From assembly GCF_028994775.1 (NCBI RefSeq), contig NZ_JAJQMN010000007.1, forward strand, positions 124,001-188,000: a stretch of DNA of 64,000 nt. Direction: 5' to 3'. The notes beneath the pieces were generated by a model. The model worked only from the letters and a program-made list of their open reading frames with translations, was not told the DNA's origin and searched no databases. Source of the stretch: Promicromonospora iranensis (GTDB lineage Bacteria; Actinomycetota; Actinomycetes; Actinomycetales; Cellulomonadaceae). Below, piece by piece: positions 51,485 to 59,176 of the stretch. The position numbers and the translations under genes are program-made. Each line of letters starts with the position of its first letter. The stretch's first letter is position 1.

Positions 51485-54400
51485 CGTGCCGTACTCCGAG
51501 CTGCACGCCCACTCCGCGTTCAGCTTCCTGGACGGGGCCTCGCACCCCGAGGAGCTCGCGGCCGAGGGCGCGCGTCTCGGGCTGACGTCGCTCGCGATCA
51601 CCGACCACGACGGGCTGTACGGGGTGGTGCGGTTCTCCGAGGCGGCGAAGAAGGTCGGCCTGAAGACCTCGTTCGGGGCGGAGCTGCACCTGCCGGTGGG
51701 CTCGACCGACGGGAGGGGCGCGCCCGTGCTCGACCCGCCCACCGGGACCCCCGACCCCCGCGCCACGCACCTGCTCGTGCTCGCGCGCGGCGAGCACGGT
51801 TACCGCAACCTGTCGAGGGCTATCGGCGCCGCGCACCTCGACGCGGGGGTCAAGGGCGCCGCGAGCTACACCCTGGAAGGACTCGGCGAGGAGTCGGGCG
51901 GCGAGTGGCTGGTCCTGACGGGCTGCCGCAAGGGCGCCGTCCGCCAGGCCCTCCAACCCTCGTTGAGTGCTGGGTATTTGCGCCCTCAAAACGTTTCGAC
52001 AGCACAAATACCCAGCACTCAACGGGGCGGGGGGAATCGTACGGATCGGCTCGCCGGCGCGCGGTACGAGGTTGAGCGGCTGGTTGATGTTTTTGGGCGG
52101 GACAACGTCGCCGTCGAGATCACCGCCACCGGTGACCCGCGCGACGCCGACCTGCACGACGCGCTCGCCCTGCTGGCCGCCGACGCGCGACTGCCGCTGG
52201 TCGCCACCACCGCGGCGCACTACGCGCGCCCCCGGGACGCCGACCTGGCGGGCGCCCTCGCCGCCGTCCGGGCCCGGTCGAGCCTGGACGACCTGGACGG
52301 CTGGCTGCCCGGCGCCCCCACCGCCCACCTGCGCAGCGGGACAGAGATGGCGCGCCTGCACCACAGGCACCCGCAGGCCGTGCCGACGGCGGCCGCGCTG
52401 GGGGAGGAGTGCGCGTTCGACCTCAAGCTCATCGCCCCTGAGCTGCCGCCCTACGAGGTTCCGGACGGGCACGACGAGACGACCTGGCTGCGCGAGCTCA
52501 CCTACCAGGGCGCCGAACGGCGTTACGGCCCGCGGGAGGGCAACAGGAAGGCCTGGCGGCAGATCGACCACGAGCTGAAGGTCATCACCGATCTGAACTT
52601 TCCCGGGTACTTCCTGGTGGTCTACGACCTGGTGGACTTCTGCCGGCGCAACGGGATCCTCGCGCAGGGACGCGGTAGCGCCGCCAACTCGGCAGTCTGC
52701 TACGCGCTGGGCATCACGGCGGTCGACGCCGTCAAGCACGGGCTGCTGTTCGAGCGGTTCCTCGCGCCCGAGCGGGACGGGCCCCCGGACATCGACGTCG
52801 ACATCGAGTCGGTACGCCGCGAGGAGGTGATCCAGCACGTCTACGAGAAGTTCGGGCGCACGCACGCGGCACAGGTCGCGAACGTCATCTCCTACCGGCC
52901 ACGCTCCGCGGTGCGTGACGCAGCCCGCGCGCTCGGCTACGACATCGGGCAGCAGGACGCGTGGTCCAAGTCCATCGAGCGCTGGGGAGCGCTCAAGCCG
53001 AAGGCGGCCTCGGCGCCGTCGGACGTGCCGGACGTGCCACCGGACGTGCCGCAGAACAAGACCGCGGCCAAGGACGCCCAGGTCGCAGCGCTGTGGGGAC
53101 CGCGGGAAGCGCGACCGCACGTCGACCATGCCGGGCCGGTCGGGAGCCCCGGCGTCTTCGTCGACGTGCTCGGCGAGGAGCCGCGGGCGCCGGGTGAGCC
53201 CCGCCCGACCCGGGCCGACGACACCCACGACGTCGTGCCGTTCCGCACGCCGCCGTCGGCCGCGGAGGAGGGGGAGATCCCCGACGACGTGCTCGACCTC
53301 GCCGACCGGATGCTCCGCCTGCCCCGCCACCTGGGCATCCACTCGGGCGGCATGGTCATGTGCGACCGCCCGGTGATCGAGGTCTGCCCCGTGGAGTGGG
53401 CCCGTATGGAGGGCCGCACCGTGCTGCAGTGGGACAAGGAGGACTGCGCGGACGCCGGGCTGGTGAAGTTCGACCTGCTGGGCCTGGGCATGCTGACCGC
53501 CATCCGGTACGCGTTCGAGTTCATCGAGGAGCACACCGGGGAACGGTTCGAGCTGCACAGCCTGCCGGAGGACGATCCGCTCGTGTACGACCTGCTGTGC
53601 GCCGCCGACACCGTCGGCGTGTTCCAGGTGGAGTCCCGTGCCCAGATGGCGACGCTGCCGCGCCTGCAGCCGCGGGAGTTCTACGACATCGTCGTGGAGG
53701 TAGCGCTCATCCGGCCCGGCCCCATCCAGGGCGGGTCGGTGCACCCGTACATCGAGCGGGCCCGCGGGCGGCAGAAGGTGGAATACCTGCACCCGCTGCT
53801 CGAGAAGTCCCTGAGCCGCACCAAGGGCGTGCCGCTGTTCCAGGAACAGCTCATGCAGATGGCGATCGACGTCGCGGGGTTCACGCCCAAGGAGTCCGAC
53901 GAGCTGCGGCGCGCCATGGGGTCCAAGCGGTCCCAGGAGCGCATGGAGGCGCTGCGTGACCGCCTCTACGCGGGGATGACGAAGAACAAGATCCCGCCCA
54001 CGGCACAGGAGAAGATCTTCGAGAAGCTCAGGGCCTTCGCCGACTTCGGCTTCCCCGAGTCGCACGCCTACTCCTTCGCGTACCTCGTGTACACGAGCTC
54101 GTGGCTCAAGGTGCACCACCCTGCGGCGTTCTACGCCGGGCTGCTCGCGGCGCAGCCCATGGGGTTCTACTCGCCGCAGTCCCTGGCCGCCGACGCCCGC
54201 CGGCACGGCGTGCGCGTGCTGCGGCCCTCGGTGACGCGGTCGCGGGTACTCTCGTCGGTCGAGCGGGTGCCCTCCCCGCCGGTCGAGCCCGCATCCCCGC
54301 CGGTCGAACCTGTCGAGACCCGGCAACCCGACGAGTCCGTCCCGTCCGTGGCAGAGCTCGTCCGGGCCGACCCGGCGCTCGCGGTCCGCATGGGCCTGGA

Positions 54401-55103
54401 GTCCGTGCGCGGCATCGGGAAGGACAAGGCGGAGGAGATCGTCGCGGCACGGGTCTCGACAGGCTCGGCCACCGATGGCTCGACCGCCGGTTTCCGGGAC
54501 CTGCGGGACCTCGTCCGGCGCGTCGAGCTCTCGACGGCACAGCTCGAGGCGCTCGCCACGGCAGGTGCGCTCGAATCGCTCGGGATCGATCGACGGGAGG
54601 GCCTGTGGGCAGCGGGCGCGCTGGGCCAGGAGGGGCCGACGACGCTGCCCGGCGTCAGCGTCGGCGTCGAGGCCCCGATGCTGCCGGGGATGTCCGAGAT
54701 CGAGCTGACCCAGGCCGACGCGTGGGCCACCGGCGTCACACCCGACTCGTACCCGACGCAGCACGTCCGGCCCGGGCTGGAGGCGGCAGGGGTGCTCACC
54801 GTGGCACAGGCGATCGCTACCGAGCCGGGGCGGCGGATCGCCGTCGGCGGGGTGGTGACGCACCGGCAGCGGCCGGGTACCGCCGGGGGAGTGACCTTCC
54901 TGTCCCTGGAGGACGAGACGGGACTGCTCAACGTGATCTGCAGCGTCGGGCTGTGGCAGCGGTTCCGGAAGGTCGCGCGGTCGGCGCAGGCCATGGTGGT
55001 GCGGGGCCGGATCGAGGCGGCCGACGGCGCCGTGAATCTCGTGGCGGAGCACCTGTCCACGCTGGGCCTGACCGTCCCGGCACGGTCGCGGGACTTCCAG
55101 TAG
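51477..55103 (+). CDS. dnaE2: Error-prone DNA polymerase III alpha subunit DnaE2
   Basis: A 1208-residue C-family polymerase, the catalytic part of the SOS mutasome. The PHP domain is at the N terminus (ELHAHSAFSFLDGASHPEEL), the palm Asp residues are in PPDIDVDIES, with GRGSAANSAVCYALGI, LVKFDLLGLGMLTAI, GVPLFQEQLMQMAIDVAGF and SHAYSFAYLVYTSSW further on. The OB fold is near the end (VTHRQRPGTAGGVTFLSLED). It is about 110 residues longer than usual DnaE2. The extra length lies in three places: a palindrome-derived peptide (about residues 160-197), a hydrophilic block (about 505-600) and REP-derived segments (about 922-1002). The ATG has GGAGG six bases upstream. Confidence 0.93.
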   Translation: MTSVPYSELHAHSAFSFLDGASHPEELAAEGARLGLTSLAITDHDGLYGVVRFSEAAKKVGLKTSFGAELHLPVGSTDGRGAPVLDPPTGTPDPRATHLLVLARGEHGYRNLSRAIGAAHLDAGVKGAASYTLEGLGEESGGEWLVLTGCRKGAVRQALQPSLSAGYLRPQNVSTAQIPSTQRGGGNRTDRLAGARYEVERLVDVFGRDNVAVEITATGDPRDADLHDALALLAADARLPLVATTAAHYARPRDADLAGALAAVRARSSLDDLDGWLPGAPTAHLRSGTEMARLHHRHPQAVPTAAALGEECAFDLKLIAPELPPYEVPDGHDETTWLRELTYQGAERRYGPREGNRKAWRQIDHELKVITDLNFPGYFLVVYDLVDFCRRNGILAQGRGSAANSAVCYALGITAVDAVKHGLLFERFLAPERDGPPDIDVDIESVRREEVIQHVYEKFGRTHAAQVANVISYRPRSAVRDAARALGYDIGQQDAWSKSIERWGALKPKAASAPSDVPDVPPDVPQNKTAAKDAQVAALWGPREARPHVDHAGPVGSPGVFVDVLGEEPRAPGEPRPTRADDTHDVVPFRTPPSAAEEGEIPDDVLDLADRMLRLPRHLGIHSGGMVMCDRPVIEVCPVEWARMEGRTVLQWDKEDCADAGLVKFDLLGLGMLTAIRYAFEFIEEHTGERFELHSLPEDDPLVYDLLCAADTVGVFQVESRAQMATLPRLQPREFYDIVVEVALIRPGPIQGGSVHPYIERARGRQKVEYLHPLLEKSLSRTKGVPLFQEQLMQMAIDVAGFTPKESDELRRAMGSKRSQERMEALRDRLYAGMTKNKIPPTAQEKIFEKLRAFADFGFPESHAYSFAYLVYTSSWLKVHHPAAFYAGLLAAQPMGFYSPQSLAADARRHGVRVLRPSVTRSRVLSSVERVPSPPVEPASPPVEPVETRQPDESVPSVAELVRADPALAVRMGLESVRGIGKDKAEEIVAARVSTGSATDGSTAGFRDLRDLVRRVELSTAQLEALATAGALESLGIDRREGLWAAGALGQEGPTTLPGVSVGVEAPMLPGMSEIELTQADAWATGVTPDSYPTQHVRPGLEAAGVLTVAQAIATEPGRRIAVGGVVTHRQRPGTAGGVTFLSLEDETGLLNVICSVGLWQRFRKVARSAQAMVVRGRIEAADGAVNLVAEHLSTLGLTVPARSRDFQ
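51961..52024. repeat. 64-bp palindrome inside dnaE2 (20-bp arms)
   Basis: Arms CGTTGAGTGCTGGGTATTTG (51961-51980) and its inverse complement (52005-52024) are identical to the outer arms of the intergenic element at 63351-63414. It is read in frame as LSAGYLRPQNVSTAQIPSTQ and R. Such a hairpin in the message could slow or terminate transcription of dnaE2. Confidence 0.93.
54304..54320. repeat. REP-like repeat inside dnaE2, copy 1
   Basis: TCGAACCTGTCGAGACC matches the right arm of the intergenic repeat at 2139-2155 with one change and is read as VEPVETR. Two diverged CCGGTCGAGCC-type units precede it (VERVPSPPVEPASPPVEP). Confidence 0.8.
54452..54467. repeat. REP-like repeat inside dnaE2, copy 2
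   Basis: GGTCTCGACAGGCTCG, in the opposite orientation to the copy at 54304 and like the left arm at 2083, is read as VSTGS followed by ATDGSTAG. The two copies flank a conserved helix-hairpin-helix segment (RMGLESVRGIGKDKAEEIVA). Confidence 0.8.
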
Positions 55104-55118
55104 GTGCGAGGAACGCCT

Positions 55119-55176
55119 GGCAGACTGCGCAGTCTGCGCAGACTGCCGAGGCGGGCGGACCACACGGTCCGCCCGC
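55119..55176. terminator. Two stem-loops between convergent dnaE2 and PL11 genes
   Basis: GCAGACTGCGCAGTCTGC (55120-55137) is a perfect palindrome. It is followed by an 11-bp stem GCGGGCGGACC/GGTCCGCCCGC with a 4-nt loop (55151-55176). Both lie between the ends of convergent genes, as expected for a bidirectional terminator. Confidence 0.8.
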
Positions 55177-55211
55177 CCCGGATCTGGAGCCGTGCCTGGT
55201 TACGTGACTGG

Positions 55212-57431
55212 TTACGGGGTGTGGATGTCGGGCCAGGGGTAGCTGGTGACCTCGCTGCCGATGTGGAAGCTCGGGTGCGGCGGCTGGTTGTAGCCGGTGT
55301 TCTGCCAGGCGATCGCCACGCGGTACTGCACGTCGTGCATCAGTGTCGCGATGCGCAGGTTCGTCCTGTGCGGTGTGGCATAGATGCGCAGCGCGGAGGA
55401 GTCACTGGTCCGCCAGACCACCTCTTCGCGCCAGTCGCCGAACAGGTCGGCCGAGAGCGCCGGGGTCGACTTGGTGCCGTTGTTCGACGCCACGCCCGAC
55501 CCGGTCAACGCCGTCCCGGAGGGGTAGTCGGTGATCCGGGTGCCGTCGAGCAGCTCGCGCTCGCCGTCGCCGTCCCACCAGGCCAGGAAGTTCGCCGAGG
55601 CAGGCTTGGCGCCGATGGAGCTTCCTGCGGCGTTCCGCAGGTCCGACACGTTCGAGGACCAGAACTCGCCCCCGGGATTGGTGGTCGTGACGTTCGCGGC
55701 GACGCCACGGCCGTTGTCACCGCTGGGGCTGGTCTGGAACAGGACCGTGCCGTTGGACCCGATGAGGCTGGACGACGGGTCGCTGCTGCTCTCGTGCACC
55801 ATGAACACCTCCTGACCCGCACGGCTGGGCACGAAGTCCGAGACGTGGAGCGCGTCGCCGTGGCCCATCCGGGAGTTCCACAGCGCGTTGCCGTCCGAAC
55901 CGACCACCATCGCCCCGTAGACGACGTCCTGGCGTCCGTCGCCGTTCAGGTCGGCGATGGACAGGCTGTGCGCGCCCTGGCCGCGATACTGCGAACCCTT
56001 GACGTCGGAGTCGAAGATCCACCGGGTCGAGAGGTTCTGACCGTCGAAGTCCACGGCCCAGATCACCGAGCGCGTGTAGTAGCCGCGCGCGAAGATCATC
56101 GACGGCGTGGCACCGTCCAGGTAGGCGGTGCCGGCCAGGAAGCGGTCGACCCGGTTGCCGTAGCTGTCGCCCCAGCTCGACACGTTGCCGCGCGGGGGCT
56201 GGTAGTTGACCGTGTCGATCGCGCCGCCGGTGCGACCGTCGAAGATGGTCAGGTACTCGGGTCCCGTCAGGATGTAGCCGTCGCCGTTGCGGTGGTCGGC
56301 ACTGGCATTGCCGATGACGACGCCCCGGCCGTCGCGCGTGCCGTCGGCGGTCTTCATGGCGATCTCCGCGTCGCCGTCACCGTCGTAGTCGTACACCTGG
56401 AACTGGGTGTAGTGCGCCCCCGACCGGATGTTGCGCCCCAGGTCGATCCGCCACAGGCGGGTTCCCTGGAGCGTGTAGGCGTCGATGAAGGTGTTGTCGG
56501 TGACGCCGGCCTGCGCGTTGTCCTTGGCGTTGGCGGGGTACCACTTGACGACGTACTCGTAGTCACCGTCGCCGTCCAGGTCGGCGACGCTGGTGTCGTT
56601 GGCCTCGTGACTGCTCGTGGGCCGGCTGATCGGGACGTCGAGGTAGCCGCCGGAGCCGAACCTGGCCTCGGCACCCGAGCGCGTCCCCTCGGAGCCGCCG
56701 GTGACGGCCGCGACCGTGTAGGTCCCGCTGCCGCTGCTGTCGAGGTAGTTCGTGGCGCCGGTGATCGGCGACGAGTTGAGCTTCTGCCCGTCGCGGTAGA
56801 CGTTGAAGGCCACGTTCTGGTCGTCGGTGCCCAGCAGTCGCCAGCTGACAAGGTTGCCGCTCCCCGAAGGCACGACGGTCACGCCTCGGGTGAGCGCCTC
56901 GACCTCGTAGGCGCCGTCGCCGCCGGGGCCTCCGGTGTCGCCGGTCGTGACGTCCAGGTAGTCGATGTTCGCCAGACCGGCCGCACCGGTGGCCCGCAGG
57001 CGGACGGTGTTGACCCCCGGGCTGAGCTGAGCGGTGACGGTCTCGGTCACCCAGCTCGTCCAGGCACCGGTGGCACCGAACTGCGCGGTCCGCACCGAGG
57101 TGCCGTTCACGACGACCTCGCCCGGCCTGCTGTCCGTTCCGCCGTTGGCATAGCCGAACGCCAGGGTCGCCGGGCCCGCCGCGGCGGCATCGACCCTGAA
57201 CTCGAGCGCAGCGCCGACGGCATTGTCGGTGTTGCAGAACCCGCTGCCCGAGTGCCCCGCGTGGTTGGACTCGACCACGCCGTTGCAGACGGCCGGCGCG
57301 CTCTCGGCCTCGTGGCGGATCGAGTCGGCGGAGGCGGTGTTCAGCGCCACGACGCTGGATGCGACGACGGCGAGACCGGAGAGCCCGGCCACCAGCGCCA
57401 CCCTTGTTCTTCCTCTTCTTCGCGTTGACAT
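55212..57431 (-). CDS. Secreted rhamnogalacturonan lyase, PL11 family, with N-terminal CBM35-like module
   Basis: A 739-residue secreted enzyme, ATG 57431 with AGAGGAG seven bases upstream. A signal peptide (TRVALVAGLSGLAVVASSVV with ALNTASADS) is followed by a CBM35-like domain (residues 37-160: IRHEAESAPAVCNGVVESNH, FGYANGGTDSRPGEVVVNGT). The PL11 beta-propeller then starts at YEVEALTRGVTVVPSGSG. It contains repeated calcium-binding loops such as VADLDGDGDYEYVVKWYPAN, YDYDGDGDAEIAMKTADGT and IADLNGDGRQDVVYG. It cleaves the rhamnogalacturonan I backbone of pectin by beta-elimination. LacI-type operators lie upstream. Confidence 0.93.
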   Translation of the reverse strand: MSTRRRGRTRVALVAGLSGLAVVASSVVALNTASADSIRHEAESAPAVCNGVVESNHAGHSGSGFCNTDNAVGAALEFRVDAAAAGPATLAFGYANGGTDSRPGEVVVNGTSVRTAQFGATGAWTSWVTETVTAQLSPGVNTVRLRATGAAGLANIDYLDVTTGDTGGPGGDGAYEVEALTRGVTVVPSGSGNLVSWRLLGTDDQNVAFNVYRDGQKLNSSPITGATNYLDSSGSGTYTVAAVTGGSEGTRSGAEARFGSGGYLDVPISRPTSSHEANDTSVADLDGDGDYEYVVKWYPANAKDNAQAGVTDNTFIDAYTLQGTRLWRIDLGRNIRSGAHYTQFQVYDYDGDGDAEIAMKTADGTRDGRGVVIGNASADHRNGDGYILTGPEYLTIFDGRTGGAIDTVNYQPPRGNVSSWGDSYGNRVDRFLAGTAYLDGATPSMIFARGYYTRSVIWAVDFDGQNLSTRWIFDSDVKGSQYRGQGAHSLSIADLNGDGRQDVVYGAMVVGSDGNALWNSRMGHGDALHVSDFVPSRAGQEVFMVHESSSDPSSSLIGSNGTVLFQTSPSGDNGRGVAANVTTTNPGGEFWSSNVSDLRNAAGSSIGAKPASANFLAWWDGDGERELLDGTRITDYPSGTALTGSGVASNNGTKSTPALSADLFGDWREEVVWRTSDSSALRIYATPHRTNLRIATLMHDVQYRVAIAWQNTGYNQPPHPSFHIGSEVTSYPWPDIHTP

Positions 57432-57540
57432 TGTTTCGCTCCTCTTTGAGCTGGCTCGGCCGTCGGGGAACGGCCGAGGGTCTGGCGAGGCGCGACGACG
57501 GCAAACGGGCTCCATCGCCACGATGTCATCGAACACCGAA

Positions 57541-57553
57541 TTGAATCGTTCAA
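57541..57553. promoter_or_regulatory. Putative LacI-type operator upstream of the PL11 gene
   Basis: TTGAATCGTTCAA is an inverted repeat with 5-bp arms and a TCG centre, 110 bp upstream of the lyase start in unusually AT-rich DNA. It looks like a LacI-family sugar-regulator site; no LacI gene is in the window. Confidence 0.5.
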
Positions 57554-57606
57554 ATCGGTGCGGACGACGGTACGGTAAGCGTTTGCCCGGTGTCAAAGGA
57601 TTGCGC

Positions 57607-57623
57607 GGACCTAAACGATTAAC
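57607..57623. promoter_or_regulatory. Second putative LacI-type element
   Basis: GGACCTAAACGATTAAC contains a TAAACGATTA core similar to LacI-family half-sites; GTAAGCGTTTGCC at 57575-57588 is another. Their clustering upstream of a single catabolic gene supports sugar-dependent control, without proving it. Confidence 0.35.
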
Positions 57624-57724
57624 GGGTCGGGAGAGATGAGCCGTCGGTCGACCTCGCCCGCACGGCGGCACGGGCGCCGTCCCGGCAGGTGCCGGTGGCG
57701 GCGTCCCTCACCACAATGGGGTGC

Positions 57725-59128
57725 ATGCCCCAACCAGATCGCCGAAGCCTGTACTCGACGGTGCGCAAGGTCCTGCGCACCGATCCGTCGGAGGGTCCCG
57801 AGACCGAGGTCCAGCCCGCCGTCGACGACACGATGGTGATCCGTGCACTGGACCTGGCGATGCGTATCGGTGAGTCGATGTTCGCCGTCGGGGCGTCCGC
57901 CCACGAGGTCACCCTGGCGGTCACGCGCGTGGCCGGCGCCTACCAGCTCCAGGGGGTGCACGTGGACGTGACCTACACGTCGATCGCCCTGTCGTACCAG
58001 CGCAGCGGCGAGGGCTGGCCGCACACGCTGCTCCGGGTGGTGCGCGTCGCGGCGCCCGACCACATGAAGCTCCAGCGGCTGCAGGCGCTGCTGGTCGAGA
58101 TCGACGACGGCCTGGACCTCGACGAGGCGCGGACCAGGTTCCGTGCGATCCGCCGCGTGCCGTTCCGGTACCGCCAGCCGGTGGTGGTCGCGGCGCGAGC
58201 GCTGCTCGCGGTCGGAGCGGGCATCCTCGCCGGAGGAAGCGTGCTGGCGGTGGCGCTCACGTTCATCGCGGCGCTGGGCGCCGCGGCGACCCAGTCCGGG
58301 CTCGCCCGGCTGCGCGTGCCGTCGTTCTTCAGCCAGATCGCGGGTGCCTTCGTCATCACGATCGTCGCGGTCGCCGTGTCAGCCCTCGCCACCGCCGGGG
58401 TCGAACCGTTCACCGGGGTGCGGCCCTCCATCATCGTGGCGGCCGGGATCATCCTCATGCTCTCCGGCCTCACGGTGGTAGGCGCGGCACAGGACGCGAT
58501 CGACGGGTTCGCGCTGACGGCGGCGGGGCGCATCCTCGACCTCACGCTGCAGACGCTCGGCCTGGTGGTGGGAATCCTCGCCGGTCTGGAGCTCGGCAGC
58601 GTGCTCGGGTTCCGGATGGCGCTGCCGGAGGGGCCGCCACCGCTCGGCCCGCTGCCGAACCAGGTCGGTGGAGCGATCATCGTCGCCGTCGCGGTGGCGC
58701 TGTTCAACGGCGCCGGCGCACGCATCCTCGCCGTCAGCGCCGTGCTGGGAGCGGTCGCGGCGCTGGGCCACGCCGTCGGACAGGCGTCGGGCCTGCACGA
58801 GGCGGCTGCCAGCGGCATCGCGGCGCTGCTGGCCAGCTTCGTCGGCGTCCTGATCGCCCACAACCTGCACGTACCGTCCGTCGCCGTGACGACGGCGGCC
58901 ATCGTGCCGCTCGTACCCGGCGGTGCGGTCTTCTACGGGCTGCTCGGCATGGTGCACGCCGACCCGTCATCGGCCCTGGGAGCCGGGGGCGGGGCCAGCT
59001 CCCTCGTCCTCGCGGCGTCCGTCGGGGTCGGGCTGGCGGCGGGCGCGTCGCTGGGGATCTATCTCGGGACGCCCGTACGGGCCACGCTCGCCGGCGTCGC
59101 GCGCTCCCGGGCGCGGGTCCGGCGCTGA
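57725..59128 (+). CDS. Threonine/serine exporter family protein (ThrE-type)
   Basis: A 467-residue membrane protein of the ThrE family (DUF1212 and DUF3815 halves fused, as in Corynebacterium). The N-terminal cytosolic part has the conserved IGESMFAVGASAHEVTLAVT and VDVTYTSIALSYQR. About ten spans follow, e.g. AGAFVITIVAVAVSALATAG, GGAIIVAVAVALFNGAGARI and TTAAIVPLVPGGAVFYGLLG. It exports Thr/Ser by proton antiport in Corynebacterium. ATG 57725 (MPQPDRRS) is chosen over ATG 57716; both lack a strong ribosome site. Confidence 0.9.
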   Translation: MPQPDRRSLYSTVRKVLRTDPSEGPETEVQPAVDDTMVIRALDLAMRIGESMFAVGASAHEVTLAVTRVAGAYQLQGVHVDVTYTSIALSYQRSGEGWPHTLLRVVRVAAPDHMKLQRLQALLVEIDDGLDLDEARTRFRAIRRVPFRYRQPVVVAARALLAVGAGILAGGSVLAVALTFIAALGAAATQSGLARLRVPSFFSQIAGAFVITIVAVAVSALATAGVEPFTGVRPSIIVAAGIILMLSGLTVVGAAQDAIDGFALTAAGRILDLTLQTLGLVVGILAGLELGSVLGFRMALPEGPPPLGPLPNQVGGAIIVAVAVALFNGAGARILAVSAVLGAVAALGHAVGQASGLHEAAASGIAALLASFVGVLIAHNLHVPSVAVTTAAIVPLVPGGAVFYGLLGMVHADPSSALGAGGGASSLVLAASVGVGLAAGASLGIYLGTPVRATLAGVARSRARVRR

Positions 59129-59176
59129 CTTCGGACGCCGGCTGCGGGCCCCTGCGGGCCCCGTCGGCCCAGGCCC

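Noticed and set aside
51042-55163. 1373-codon open frame antisense to dnaE2
   Set aside because: It mirrors the codon bias of dnaE2 and has no domain or start signal.
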